From positions 558,001-622,000 of the forward strand of contig NZ_QRGO01000002.1 of NCBI RefSeq assembly GCF_003367195.1: a stretch of 64,000 nucleotides of DNA. The letters are read 5' to 3'. The notes under the pieces were generated by a model. It did no database searches. It had not been told where the DNA came from and saw only the letters and a list, made by a program, of their open reading frames with translations. Of this stretch, positions 9,880 to 18,283 are shown one piece after another. The position numbers and the translations under genes were made by a program. Positions within the stretch are counted from its first letter, which is position 1. Every line of letters starts with the position of its first letter. This DNA is from Undibacter mobilis (lineage in GTDB: Bacteria; Pseudomonadota; Alphaproteobacteria; Rhizobiales; Xanthobacteraceae).

Positions 9880-9917
9880 CCCGGACCGGACCCTCACCCC
9901 GAGGCCCCCGGTCCGGG
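9880..9917. repeat. 10-bp perfect inverted repeat in fabI / sigma-factor intergenic region
   Basis: CCCGGACCGG (9880-9889) and CCGGTCCGGG (9908-9917) are exact reverse complements separated by 18 bases. The element lies between the divergent fabI and ECF sigma genes, about 55 bases before the sigma start codon. It could be a regulator site or a leader hairpin of the sigma transcript. Nothing beyond symmetry and position supports a function. Confidence 0.5.
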
Positions 9918-9970
9918 CAACCGGTTGACGGTCGCCCGGCAATCGGGTCGGCTTTCTCAGGAGCAAACGA

Positions 9971-10459
9971 TTGGCCACGTTCCGCCATGAAATCGAGGCG
10001 ACCATCCCGGCGTTGCGGCGCTACGCCCGGGCCCTGACGCGCGATGCCGATCTGGCCGACGATCTGGTGCAGGACACGCTGGTGCGGGCGCTGCGCTCGG
10101 AGCACTTGTTCCACGGCGGGGACATCCGCGTTTGGATGTACACCATCCTCGCCAACCTGAATCGCAACCGCCTGCGCGCGCTGTCGCGGCGGCCGACGAT
10201 GACGCCCATCGACGATGGCGACGCCGCCGAGGCCGCGCCCGAAGCCGGCGGCCGCGACATCGAGCGCGCGCTGGCAACACTCGTCGACGAGCAGCGCCAT
10301 GTTCTGCTTCTCGTCGTGCTCGAAGGCCTGAGTTATCGCGAAGTCGCCGAAATCCAGGGCGTGCCGATCGGCACCGTTATGTCGCGTCTCGCGCGTGCGC
10401 GCAGCCAAATCAAAACTTTCCTCGAGGGCGGGCGCCCGGCGCTCCGCCGCGTGAAATAG
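9971..10459 (+). CDS. ECF-type RNA polymerase sigma factor
   Basis: A 162-residue sigma-70 family protein with only the two domains typical of ECF factors: region 2 (about residues 12-75, ALRRYARALTRDADLADDLVQDTLVRAL, then RVWMYTILANLNRNRLR) and region 4 (about 105-155, LLLVVLEGLSYREVAEIQGVPIGTVMSRLARAR) with its helix-turn-helix. The TTG start at 9971 is chosen because AGGAG lies 7 bases upstream and the protein begins exactly where the family begins. The following gene encodes a membrane protein of anti-sigma type 13 bases later, so the pair very likely forms a stimulus-controlled switch, often self-regulating in this family. The stimulus is unknown. Confidence 0.92.
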   Translation: MATFRHEIEATIPALRRYARALTRDADLADDLVQDTLVRALRSEHLFHGGDIRVWMYTILANLNRNRLRALSRRPTMTPIDDGDAAEAAPEAGGRDIERALATLVDEQRHVLLLVVLEGLSYREVAEIQGVPIGTVMSRLARARSQIKTFLEGGRPALRRVK

Positions 10460-10472
10460 GACGGCCAAAATC

Positions 10473-11282
10473 ATGACCGAACATGACAAGCCGGTGACAG
10501 AAGACGAACTGCATTCCTATGTGGACGGCCTTCTCCCCGATGACCGGCAGGAAGCGGTGGCGACCTGGCTCGCGGCCAATCCGGAAGCAGCAGCCCTCAT
10601 CGCCGCTTGGCGCGCGCAAGCCGACGCCATACGCGCGCGCTACGGCGCCATCGCGAACGAGCCCATTCCCGAACGCCTGCAGCTCGACCGTATCATTGCC
10701 GGCGACATCGTGGCCGCGCGCCGCGGCAACCGGCCATTTCGCATGATGGCTGCGGCGGCGGTGCTGCTGGCCTTTATCGGCGGCGCCGCCGCCGGCTGGG
10801 CCGCACGTGGCGCACCCGATGCCGCGCCCTCGAACTTCGACCAAATGACCGCGCAGGCGCTCGACGCCTACAAACTCTATGTCGTGGAAGTGCGCCATCC
10901 GGTTGAAGTGCCGGGCGCAGAGGCCGCGCATTTGCGGCAATGGCTGTCGAAGCGTGTCGGCTACGAGCTCAGCATTCCCGATCTGTCGTCGCTCGGCCTG
11001 AAGCTGGTCGGCGGACGGCTGCTCCCCGGCCCGACCGGCAGCGCAGCGGCATTCTACATGTATGAGAACGCTGCCGGCGACCGCTACACGATCTATTGCG
11101 CCAAGGCGACGCAGGGCGAAACCGCGCTGCACTTCAAGACCGGCGAGAAGTATTCAGCGGTCACCTGGGTCGACGACAACATCGGCTATGTGGTGAGCGG
11201 GCCGTCCGACCGCGACAAGCTCGAGACGGTCGCCAAGAATATCTACGGCCAGATGGATAAAGGGCCGGAGAAGAAGGGGTGA
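10473..11282 (+). CDS. Membrane-anchored anti-sigma factor family protein
   Basis: The 269-residue protein has a cytoplasmic N-terminal domain (about 1-90) with the DELHSYVDGLLPDDRQEAV pattern seen in alphaproteobacterial anti-sigma factors, then one membrane helix at residues 91-111 and a soluble, presumably periplasmic C-terminal domain of about 155 residues. The zinc-binding HxxxCxxC of the ZAS class is missing, so it belongs to the non-zinc group. It follows the ECF sigma gene by 13 bases. By family knowledge it would hold the sigma factor inactive at the membrane until an envelope signal is sensed. The C-terminal domain holds little that I recognise. Confidence 0.85.
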   Translation: MTEHDKPVTEDELHSYVDGLLPDDRQEAVATWLAANPEAAALIAAWRAQADAIRARYGAIANEPIPERLQLDRIIAGDIVAARRGNRPFRMMAAAAVLLAFIGGAAAGWAARGAPDAAPSNFDQMTAQALDAYKLYVVEVRHPVEVPGAEAAHLRQWLSKRVGYELSIPDLSSLGLKLVGGRLLPGPTGSAAAFYMYENAAGDRYTIYCAKATQGETALHFKTGEKYSAVTWVDDNIGYVVSGPSDRDKLETVAKNIYGQMDKGPEKKG

Positions 11283-11285
11283 CTT

Positions 11286-11394
11286 GCCCCGGACGCGTTG
11301 CAGCACGAAGTGATGCGACGCAGAGCCGGGGCCGCCGCAGACACAGAATTTGGGAAGGTCCGGTTCTGCAATGCATCACGGCGTGACGCATTGC
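11286..11394. repeat. Composite palindromic element between convergent genes
   Basis: Two hairpins lie in the gap between the anti-sigma gene and the convergent dnaJ-like gene. The first has arms GCCCCGG (11286-11292) and CCGGGGC (11326-11332). The second has 13-base arms (11368-11380 and 11382-11394), GCAATGCATCACG against CGTGACGCATTGC, matching at 12 of 13 positions around a single central base. No T-tract follows. The region resembles GC-rich repeats I recall between genes in Bradyrhizobium relatives, and it could act as a two-way terminator. Confidence 0.6.
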
Positions 11395-11407
11395 GCCCGG
11401 GACAGGT

Positions 11408-12418
11408 TCAACCCAGATCCTTCCTTGGATCGTAAGGCCTGTCGTCGCGCAGTTTCTCGATTTCGCGCTTCAACTCTTCATCGACGCTGTCGGGCAGCAT
11501 CACCCGCACAGTGGCGAACAGGTCGCCGTGGCTCTTGCCGCCCTTGGCTTTCAGGCCTTTGCCTTTGAGACGGAACGTACGACCGGCATTCGTGCCGGCC
11601 GGAATCGCCAGTTCAACCGCGCCATCGAGCGTCGGCACGCGAACTTTGCCGCCCAGCACCGCCTCATAAAGCGTGATCGGCAGGTCGATGCGCAAGTCGT
11701 CGCCGTCGGCCTTGAACACCGGATGCGGCGCGATGTTGATCGTAATGATGGCGTCACCGTTACGGCCGAGCGGCCCAGGATAGCCCTGCCCCTTCAGCCT
11801 GATCTGCTGACCGCTGGCGATGCCGGCCGGAATCTTGACCTCGACATCCTTGCCGGTCGGCAGGCTGACGCGCGTGCTCGCGCCTTTGGCGGCATCGGTC
11901 AGCGAAATGGTGAGCGAAGCGGCAAGATCCTGCCCGGTCGCCTGCGAGCCGAAGTCTTCCGGCTCGAACTCGGCGGCATGGCCGCGCGGGCCGGCGCCGG
12001 CGCGGCCGCCGAACATGCCGCGCAGCAGATCCTCGAAGCCCGAGCCGCCGGCACCGCCCGCGCGGCGCTGGAAGCCATCGGGTCCGAAGGAGAAACTCTC
12101 GAAGCCACCGCCGCCTTGGCCGAAACCCTGCCCAAAACCGCCGGCGCCAGGATGGAAACCGCCGCCCGGCTGGCCAGCAAAGCCCTGAAAGCGCGGCTTG
12201 CCCTCGGCGTCGATCTCACCGCGATCGAACGCCTTGCGCTTCTCGTCGTCGCCGACGATCTCGTAGGCGGCGTTCAGCTCGGCAAAGCGCGAGGCCGCCT
12301 TGGCATCGTCCTTGTTGGCGTCGGGATGGTGCTTTTTGGCAAGTTTGCGGAATGCGGATTTGATCTCCGCCTCGCTCGCGGTCTTGGACACCCCCAAAAC
12401 GGTGTAGGGGTCACGCAT
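11408..12418 (-). CDS. DnaJ C-terminal domain protein, CbpA-like (type II J-protein)
   Basis: The 336-residue protein begins with a J domain carrying the HPD motif at residues 31-33 (KKHHPDANKD), which stimulates the ATPase of DnaK. A glycine/phenylalanine-rich stretch follows (about 75-135, rich in GGFHPGAGG-type segments), then the beta-rich substrate-binding domains (about 155-325) with GQQIRLKGQGYPG. The four CxxCxGxG zinc repeats of true DnaJ are absent, so this is a CbpA/DjlA-type co-chaperone and not DnaJ itself. The ATG at 12418 was chosen over a TTG three codons upstream; a GGGAG lies 9 bases ahead. It converges on the sigma/anti-sigma operon. Confidence 0.9.
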   Translation of the reverse strand: MRDPYTVLGVSKTASEAEIKSAFRKLAKKHHPDANKDDAKAASRFAELNAAYEIVGDDEKRKAFDRGEIDAEGKPRFQGFAGQPGGGFHPGAGGFGQGFGQGGGGFESFSFGPDGFQRRAGGAGGSGFEDLLRGMFGGRAGAGPRGHAAEFEPEDFGSQATGQDLAASLTISLTDAAKGASTRVSLPTGKDVEVKIPAGIASGQQIRLKGQGYPGPLGRNGDAIITINIAPHPVFKADGDDLRIDLPITLYEAVLGGKVRVPTLDGAVELAIPAGTNAGRTFRLKGKGLKAKGGKSHGDLFATVRVMLPDSVDEELKREIEKLRDDRPYDPRKDLG

Positions 12419-12561
12419 CCCTGACAACTCCCGTCAAACCCGGTGAAACAGCCCCGTCCGGCAGCTTAATGCCACCGAATCGAGACTTAATGTGGGGTTC
12501 CTGTTGCCGCGATGCAACGGAGCACAGGCGCGTTCCCGCGCATCTTCAACGCGTGGGCGGC

Positions 12562-13047
12562 CTACGACCGCTTCCAGGGCTTCATCGAGCGGACTTCCCA
12601 GGCCCCCTTATGCGGCCGGCAGGCCTCGCCCTTCAACCAGGCCTCCTTGGGGCCGTTGACGTAGCTCGCCAAGAAGTCGTGGCAGGTCTGCGCGCCATTG
12701 GCATAGGCCTGCGCGATCGGCGTTACGGTACCGCGCGCGCCGGTCGCCGGATTTTCCCAGGGCTGGCTCGAATCCTTACCGCCGCGCGCCAGTACTTCCT
12801 TCACGGCGGCGCGGGCGAAGGCGAGGTCGGCAGCGGGCGGCAATTCGTCGGCGTCCTTGGAACCCGGTGGCGGGGTGATGGAGCCGGTAACGTCGGAATT
12901 GGATCCGAACACCGAATCGAACTGGCCCGACAAACTGCAACCGCCTGCAGCGAGTGCGACAAGCATTGCCGACACGCCGGCCATCCCGCGCCATAGGCGT
13001 GGCCCGACGGTTCCTCTATATAAGGCCCGACGGTACCTAGGGGCCAT
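12562..13047 (-). CDS. RT0821/Lpp0805 family lipoprotein-like surface protein
   Basis: About 161 residues if translation starts at MAPRYRRAL; an ATG 21 codons later (MAGVSAML) is equally possible. A hydrophobic segment ends at LAAGGCSLSG, a lipobox-like site that would anchor the mature protein in a membrane. The mature part contains ARAAVKEVLARGGKDSSQPWENPATGARGTVTPI, with a conserved-looking TCHDFLASY, matching the RT0821/Lpp0805 surface-protein family of alphaproteobacteria. Function is unknown. It is divergent from pdxH, 67 bases away. A longer open frame runs into pdxH but is only a shadow of it. Confidence 0.75.
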   Translation of the reverse strand: MAPRYRRALYRGTVGPRLWRGMAGVSAMLVALAAGGCSLSGQFDSVFGSNSDVTGSITPPPGSKDADELPPAADLAFARAAVKEVLARGGKDSSQPWENPATGARGTVTPIAQAYANGAQTCHDFLASYVNGPKEAWLKGEACRPHKGAWEVRSMKPWKRS

Positions 13048-13114
13048 TTCACAGGCCGGCTGACGGGTCGGAAGACCGGTCACGCGAGACACTCCCGAAA
13101 GACTGGACTTGCAG

Positions 13115-13756
13115 ATGTCCGAAACGACACCGATTGAGCACACAGTAAAGTTAACGACTGGTGATTTTACCGAGGCCGACGAGCCGATGCGGCTGTTCGC
13201 CGCCTGGCTGGGCGACGCCACACAATCTGAGCCGCGAGACCCGACCGCGATGACGCTCGCCACGGTCGACAGCGACGGCCTGCCGAACGCGCGCATGGTG
13301 CTGCTCAAGGGCGCCGACGAACATGGCTTCGTCTTCTATACGAATACCGAAAGCCAGAAGGGCAATGAACTCGCCGCCCAGGCCAAAGCCGCCTTGGTGT
13401 TCCACTGGAAGTCGCTCAACCGGCAGATCCGCGTGCGCGGTGTCGTTGAACGCGTGACGCCGGAAGAAGCGGACGCCTATTTCGCGACGCGCCCCAAGCA
13501 GGCGCAGATCGGCGCCTGGGCCTCGCAACAGTCGCGGCCGCTGGAAAGCCGCCTCGCCTTCGAGAAGGCCATCGCCATCAATGCCGCCAAATACGCCCTC
13601 GGCACGGTGCCGCGGCCGCCGCACTGGTCGGGGTTCCGCATCGTCCCCTCGTCCATTGAGTTCTGGCACGACCGTCCGTTCCGCCTGCACGACCGTATTG
13701 TGTTCAAGCGCGAAAAACCGGGCGCGCCGTGGAGCAAAACGCGGCTCTATCCGTGA
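13115..13756 (+). CDS. pdxH: Pyridoxamine 5'-phosphate oxidase
   Basis: PdxH oxidises pyridoxine or pyridoxamine 5'-phosphate to pyridoxal 5'-phosphate, using FMN and oxygen in the cytosol. The 213-residue protein has the FMN-binding [28 protein letters not shown] block (about 50-78), the [14 protein letters not shown] strand and the C-terminal substrate segment [14 protein letters not shown] with the typical end WSKTRLYP. The ATG at 13115 is used; a TTG two codons upstream is also in frame. An SDR gene begins just after the stop codon. Confidence 0.96.
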   Translation: MSETTPIEHTVKLTTGDFTEADEPMRLFAAWLGDATQSEPRDPTAMTLATVDSDGLPNARMVLLKGADEHGFVFYTNTESQKGNELAAQAKAALVFHWKSLNRQIRVRGVVERVTPEEADAYFATRPKQAQIGAWASQQSRPLESRLAFEKAIAINAAKYALGTVPRPPHWSGFRIVPSSIEFWHDRPFRLHDRIVFKREKPGAPWSKTRLYP

Positions 13757-13781
13757 TATGACGGTTCCGGAGACACAACGA

Positions 13782-14534
13782 ATGCCCACCAGCCCATCCA
13801 ACCAGCCACGCCGCACCTTGCTCCTGACCGGGGCCAGCCGCGGCATCGGGCATGCGACGGTGAAACGTTTTTCCGCCGCCGGCTGGCGCGTCATCACCTG
13901 CTCGCGTCATCCGTTTCCGGAAAACTGCCCGTGGGACGCCGGGCCCGAGGATCACATCCAGGTTGACCTTTCCGACGAAGCCAACACCGTCGAGGCGATC
14001 GCGGAAATCAAACGCCGCCTCGAGCGCGGCGAACTGCATGCGCTGGTCAACAACGCGGCGATCTCGCCGAAGGCCGACGGCGGCAAACGACTCGGCTCGC
14101 TCGACACCAATATCGGCACTTGGCAGCGCGTGTTTGCGGTGAACTTTTTCGCGCCGATCATGCTGGCACGGGGGCTGGTCGATCAGCTCAAGGCCGCCAA
14201 CGGCGCCGTGGTCAACGTCACCTCGATCGCCGGTTCGCGCGTACATCCCTTCGCCGGCGCGGCCTATGCCACCTCCAAAGCGGCGCTGGCGTCGCTGACG
14301 CGCGAAATGGCCAGCGACTTCGGCCGTCTCGGCATCCGCGTTAACGCTATCGCGCCGGGCGAGATCGACACCTCGATCCTGTCGCCGGGCACCGAAAAGA
14401 TCGTCGAGCAGATCCCGATGCAGCGGCTCGGCACGCCGGACGAAGTCGCCAAGATCATTTACGTGCTCTGCACCGAGACCAGTTCGTATGTGAACGGCGC
14501 GGAAATCCACATCAATGGCGGCCAGCACGTCTGA
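13782..14534 (+). CDS. Short-chain dehydrogenase/reductase (SDR) family oxidoreductase
   Basis: A classical SDR of 250 residues with the cofactor-binding GASRGIGH near the N-terminus, the NNAAI motif, a catalytic Ser in NVTSIAGSR and YATSK providing Tyr and Lys. The C-terminal RVNAIAPGEIDTSIL and YVNGAEIHINGGQHV are typical. The substrate cannot be predicted. I place the start at the ATG at 13782, which has GGAG 9 bases upstream; an ATG at 13758, one base after the pdxH stop, has no such site but would suggest tighter coupling. Co-transcription with pdxH is likely in either case. Confidence 0.88.
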   Translation: MPTSPSNQPRRTLLLTGASRGIGHATVKRFSAAGWRVITCSRHPFPENCPWDAGPEDHIQVDLSDEANTVEAIAEIKRRLERGELHALVNNAAISPKADGGKRLGSLDTNIGTWQRVFAVNFFAPIMLARGLVDQLKAANGAVVNVTSIAGSRVHPFAGAAYATSKAALASLTREMASDFGRLGIRVNAIAPGEIDTSILSPGTEKIVEQIPMQRLGTPDEVAKIIYVLCTETSSYVNGAEIHINGGQHV

Positions 14535-14557
14535 CCGCTGCAATTCGACTCAAATAA

Positions 14558-14758
14558 TCACAGCGCCTGTGGCGTCGGCCTTGTCGCAGGCTCGCGGCGG
14601 CGCTGCAAGCCGGCGAATTTCAGCCTGTGCGTCTCACCGCACGGGCACTTGAAATCCATCGGTGCCTTGAGCGGGTTGATCATATCCTCGTAGGCAATGC
14701 GGCTGATGACCGCGATGCCGGTCTCCGGACAGGTGATGATGATGCGCGGTCGGCCCAT
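14558..14758 (-). CDS. Small conserved-looking zinc-ribbon-like protein (66 aa)
   Basis: The protein starts MGRPRIIITCPETG and contains three cysteines, one in TCPETG and two in FKCPCGETHRLKF, a spacing that suggests a rubredoxin-like or zinc-ribbon knuckle, possibly with a histidine as fourth ligand. A strong ribosome-binding site (GGAGGG, 5 bases ahead) supports the start; the 12 extra codons upstream are not needed. I do not recognise a named family. The gene lies between a convergent SDR gene and corA. No function is proposed. Confidence 0.65.
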   Translation of the reverse strand: MGRPRIIITCPETGIAVISRIAYEDMINPLKAPMDFKCPCGETHRLKFAGLQRRREPATRPTPQAL

Positions 14759-14847
14759 GGTTTCCCTCCAGCGGCTACGCCTGCTTTCAGTCAATGAACG
14801 CAGGGGGATGCGGGGAGTTCCACGGTTTCGAGCGTGTCAACAGGCGG

Positions 14848-15819
14848 CTACAGCCACTTCTTCCATTTGAAGAAGAGAATCGGCCCGATGGCGGCGCACA
14901 GCATGATGACCAGCGCCAGCGGATAGCCGGCGAGCCATTCCAGCTCCGGCATGTGCTTGAAGTTCATGCCATAGATCGAGGCGACCAAAGTCGGCGGCAT
15001 GAAGATCACGGCTGCGATCGAGAAGATCTTGATGATGTCGTTCTGCTGGATCGAGACGATGCCGAGCAGCGCATCGAGCAGGAAGGTGATCTTGCCGGCA
15101 AGATAAGTGGCGTGGTCGGACAGCGAGATCACGTCGCGCTGCATCGAGGTCAGCTGAAGTTTGTAATCCTTCGGCCACTTCATCGCCTCCGCTTCGTTGG
15201 CGAGGAACGACAACAGGCGGCCGACCGAGACCTGACATTCGCGCACTTTCGAGGTGAGGTCGCCCTTGCGGCCGAGCGTCTTGAGCACGTCGTTATAGGA
15301 CGGCGGCCCGGCGCCCTCCTCCGGCTCGAAGATCGTATGCGACACTTTATCAACCTCGGCGGCGACACGCTCAAGAATGTCGGCGGAGCGATCGACGATG
15401 GCGTCGAGCAGGTCCATAAACACGCTGTCGCCAGTCACCTTCGGCCCGCAGAAACGGCCGAGCTTGTGCTCGATCAGCGCGAAAGGCCGCGGCGTGTCGT
15501 AGCGCACGGTGCAGAGGCAGTGCTTGGTGAGAATGAAGGTGACGGCGGTGGTTTTTGGCGTCGCCGAGTCGGACTGGCACATCAGGGTGGCCGTCATGAA
15601 GCGCGCGCCGTTTTCGACATAGAGACGGCTGGAGACTTCGATCTCCTGCATTTCTTCGGCCGTCGGCACCGCGATGCCGAGGATCTGCTCGACCAGTTTG
15701 TCTTCCTGGACGGTCGGGTTGAGAAGATCGATCCAGACCGGCGAGTCCGGCGGCTCATCGCCGGGCTCCACCGGAACGCGTTCAAGAAGGGTGCCGCGCT
15801 GGACATAGATCGAAAGCAT
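14848..15819 (-). CDS. corA: CorA family magnesium/divalent cation transporter
   Basis: A 323-residue CorA-type channel: a large cytoplasmic N-terminal domain (about 1-255) with long helices, then two C-terminal membrane helices separated by the signature YGMNF at residues 283-287, with the second helix ending in the basic tail WKKWL. CorA pentamers carry Mg2+ (sometimes Co2+ or Ni2+) into the cell. The acidic loop after the signature is HMPELEW. A GTG one codon upstream of the chosen ATG is also possible. The upstream 220 bases before the next gene show no clear structure, so an Mg2+-responsive leader is not evident. Confidence 0.93.
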   Translation of the reverse strand: MLSIYVQRGTLLERVPVEPGDEPPDSPVWIDLLNPTVQEDKLVEQILGIAVPTAEEMQEIEVSSRLYVENGARFMTATLMCQSDSATPKTTAVTFILTKHCLCTVRYDTPRPFALIEHKLGRFCGPKVTGDSVFMDLLDAIVDRSADILERVAAEVDKVSHTIFEPEEGAGPPSYNDVLKTLGRKGDLTSKVRECQVSVGRLLSFLANEAEAMKWPKDYKLQLTSMQRDVISLSDHATYLAGKITFLLDALLGIVSIQQNDIIKIFSIAAVIFMPPTLVASIYGMNFKHMPELEWLAGYPLALVIMLCAAIGPILFFKWKKWL

Positions 15820-16040
15820 CACTCACCCTGGGCCATCACCGCCGAAGCCGGTGAGCTTTCATGGCAAGAACGCATCATCCGGCGCAAGCCGGAAAATGCG
15901 CGCGCCGTCCTTCAAGGCGTCACAAAGCCGGCCGCGCACATGTCGAGCGCGGCGTGGTGAACGTCACCCAGTTCTGAGAAACGTGGTGCGGCCGGGCTCT
16001 CAGATGGCGCGGGCCGCGCGCTGTACCGTGAGCGGTTGGC

Positions 16041-16226
16041 TTAGTCGCAGTCGTTCGGCAGGAAGCGCTTGGCTTCGACCGGCTTGCGCTCCGGCTTGTG
16101 GCGTACGGCGCCGGCGACGGCGGAGATGCCGATCTTGCCGTAACGCTCGTTGAGCTGGCTCGACGAGCCCTGTTGCTGCTGTTGCTGCGGACGCTCAGTA
16201 CGCTCCGTACCCTTGGGCGCGGTCAT
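16041..16226 (-). CDS. Small basic protein with glutamine run (61 aa), hypothetical
   Basis: Starts MTAPKGTERTERP, then has six consecutive glutamines, SSSQLNERYGKIGISAVAGAVRH and a basic C-terminus ending RFLPNDCD. The ERYGKIGISAVA segment looks like small conserved proteins I recall from Rhizobiales, none with a known role. No signal peptide or membrane helix is present. A GGAG 10 bases ahead of the ATG gives moderate support. The frame extending 68 codons further upstream does not look coding. Confidence 0.55.
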   Translation of the reverse strand: MTAPKGTERTERPQQQQQQGSSSQLNERYGKIGISAVAGAVRHKPERKPVEAKRFLPNDCD

Positions 16227-16607
16227 TTCAGTGTTGCTCCATAGTCCTTGAGGTTTCCTCGAGGGTGTTTGTTGTCGCCAACTGGGGCGGAATTGCGCAA
16301 CCAAACGCGATTTGACTGTGACTCTGGCGCAAAACCGGGCCGTTGAGACTATCGGGTCCAGTATACCCTTTGTTATGGTAAACCCCCTGTTAACACGTTG
16401 TAGGCAAGGTCTTTTTTCGGACGAGCGCAAGAGTTCCGCGTTGCGCGTGTTAAAAAGCCGGAAAAACTGCGGCTTTCCTGCAACAGCCGCACAGGAACAG
16501 CCGTCGCGAAGTTAACAAGCGTGGCAAAATCACGTCGTCTTCGCTTAATTGCATTGCGGCAGTGGACAGGTCGGGCGCTGAACGAGCGACCGGGAAAGAG
16601 GACGAAA
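16227..16607. other. Divergent intergenic region, 381 bp
   Basis: This gap separates the 61-residue ORF and the L,D-transpeptidase gene, so it should hold both promoters. It is less GC-rich than its neighbours. I see no hairpin, repeat or convincing -35/-10 pair, and the open frames crossing it do not look coding. Confidence 0.5.
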
Positions 16608-17285
16608 ATGCGGGCTAAGGGACTGATTTTGGCTGTGTTTGGCGTCGGGCTGATGCTCGGTGGTTGTATGCAGACCACGGTCGAGCCGGCCTCAGAAGCC
16701 AGCATGACTCCTCGCGACAAGAAGCTGCTGGCCGCGGCGCCCTACGAAAAGGCGACAATTCCTGAGCCGTATCAACGCCATATCGTCGGCTATCACCGCA
16801 AGGAAGTGCCCGGCACGATCGTCGTCGATTCGGACGCGCGCTATCTCTACTACGTGCTCGATGGCGGCAAGGCGATCCGCTACGGCGTGACCGTCGGTGA
16901 AGAAGCGCTGGCCTGGTCGGGCGTCGCCAAGGTTGGCCGCAAGGCCGAATGGCCGACCTGGACCCCCACCGCGGACATCAAGAAGCGCATGGATGTGCCG
17001 AACTTCGTTGGCTCCGGCCCGCAGAACCCGATGGGTGCGCGCGCGCTGTACCTCTACGAGGGCAACAAGGACACGCTCTACCGCATCCATGGCACCAACC
17101 AGCCGGAATATATCGGCCAGGCGATTTCCTCGGGCTGCATCCGCATGACCAACGAGGACATCATCGACCTCTACAACCGCGTGAAGCCGAACAGCGTCGT
17201 GGTGGTGCTGGCTCCGGGCCAGGGCGACTCGCCCTTCAGCCCGACGGCGAAGCCGCGCATGGCGTCGGTCAGCCTGTTCGACTGA
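16608..17285 (+). CDS. L,D-transpeptidase (YkuD domain) lipoprotein
   Basis: A 225-residue protein with a lipoprotein signal (MRAKGLILAVFGVGLMLGGC; modified Cys20) and a YkuD catalytic domain over about residues 60-200. The active-site signature runs from His161 (HGT) to Cys177 in SSGCIRM, spaced as in ErfK/YbiS enzymes. L,D-transpeptidases form 3-3 cross-links in peptidoglycan or attach proteins to it, here at the membrane in the periplasm. The long open frame upstream adds 29 unlikely residues, and the ATG at 16608 places the basic n-region correctly. A strong intrinsic terminator follows, so it is probably transcribed alone. Confidence 0.93.
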   Translation: MRAKGLILAVFGVGLMLGGCMQTTVEPASEASMTPRDKKLLAAAPYEKATIPEPYQRHIVGYHRKEVPGTIVVDSDARYLYYVLDGGKAIRYGVTVGEEALAWSGVAKVGRKAEWPTWTPTADIKKRMDVPNFVGSGPQNPMGARALYLYEGNKDTLYRIHGTNQPEYIGQAISSGCIRMTNEDIIDLYNRVKPNSVVVVLAPGQGDSPFSPTAKPRMASVSLFD

Positions 17286-17324
17286 TCAGCGCTGAAATTC
17301 AAAGTTACGGGGACTGAGACGGAA

Positions 17325-17350
17325 ACGGCGCCTTTGGGCGCCGTTTTTGT
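17325..17350 (+). terminator. Intrinsic terminator after the L,D-transpeptidase gene
   Basis: An 8-base perfect stem, ACGGCGCC (17325-17332) with GGCGCCGT (17337-17344), closes a 4-base loop and is followed directly by a run of five T. It lies 40 bases after the stop codon and touches the end of the convergent phosphoesterase gene. This is the clearest terminator in the window. Confidence 0.9.
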
Positions 17351-18274
17351 TTAGCCCAGCGTCACGCGCACGATTTCCGGCGGCATGCCGAGCCGCATCG
17401 GCACAATGCTGGTGCCGAGGCCGCCCGAGACAATCATCGTCCGATTCTGCTCGATGATCCGGCCGTAGGCGAAGCGCGCGCCATAGGCCGACGGCGCCCA
17501 GAATGGCGCAACGAAAGGCGGCCGGATCTGGCCGCCATGGGTGTGGCCAGCGAGCGTGAGCGATACCCGCTCCGGGACCTGGACGAAAATGTCGGGCTCA
17601 TGGACCAGCAGAATCACCGGATCGGCGGTGTCGCAACGCTTGAGCGTGCCGGGCAGATCGTCGACGCCGCGAAAGCGGCCATGGCCGAGCCGGTGGGCAA
17701 TCTGATCGCCAAGACCCGCCAGCCAGAATCGCGCGCCCGGCTCGCCGAGCAGCACCGCATCGTTCTCCATCAAGGGGATGCGCACATTGCGCAACGCCGC
17801 GCGGGTCGGTTCAAGACCATGCCACCAGTCGTGATTGCCGAGGATCGCATAAACGCCAAGACGCGCCTTGAGCCGCGCGAGTTCGAATGACCAGCCTTCC
17901 GGCGGCACGACCTCGGTAACAAAGCGATGCGTGGCGAAATAATCGCCGAGCAGCACCGTCAAATCGCTGCCAAGCGCGTTGGCGGCATCGACCACCTGGC
18001 GCACGCGCTCGATGCCCATATTGGGGCCACCGGCGTGGATATCGGCGATGACGGTGATGGTCAGGCGCTGCCCGGCCCGCCACCCCGGCGGGCTGAGGTG
18101 GTAGTCGGTGATCGACAGGCCGTTGGCAGCTTCCAGCGCTGCATAAGCGGCCGTGCCCGGCACCACCACGCCGGCAAGGCCGGTGAGACCGAGGCCGGCC
18201 TTGATGAGCCCGCGGCGGCTGATGCCGGATGCGGCCGGCGGTGGCGGCGCCGATCGGCGCACATCGAAGGTCAT
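17351..18274 (-). CDS. Tat-exported metallophosphoesterase
   Basis: The 307-residue protein has a twin-arginine signal near its start (SRRGLIK at residues 19-25, then a hydrophobic stretch to about 45) and a calcineurin-like phosphoesterase domain. The metal-binding motifs appear in order: DIHAGGPN, LLGDY, LGNHDWW and AGHTHGGQIRPP. It resembles the YkuE/LpxH-like membrane-associated phosphoesterases. The substrate is not predictable. The gene is 9 bases downstream of the extensin-like gene, so both are probably in one transcript for exported proteins. The final residues run up to the terminator of the convergent gene. Confidence 0.9.
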   Translation of the reverse strand: MTFDVRRSAPPPPAASGISRRGLIKAGLGLTGLAGVVVPGTAAYAALEAANGLSITDYHLSPPGWRAGQRLTITVIADIHAGGPNMGIERVRQVVDAANALGSDLTVLLGDYFATHRFVTEVVPPEGWSFELARLKARLGVYAILGNHDWWHGLEPTRAALRNVRIPLMENDAVLLGEPGARFWLAGLGDQIAHRLGHGRFRGVDDLPGTLKRCDTADPVILLVHEPDIFVQVPERVSLTLAGHTHGGQIRPPFVAPFWAPSAYGARFAYGRIIEQNRTMIVSGGLGTSIVPMRLGMPPEIVRVTLG

Positions 18275-18283
18275 GCCCCGGAA

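Noticed and set aside
16227..16607. Riboswitch or RNA thermometer ahead of the L,D-transpeptidase gene
   Set aside because: No conserved aptamer pattern or strong hairpin could be drawn in the gap.
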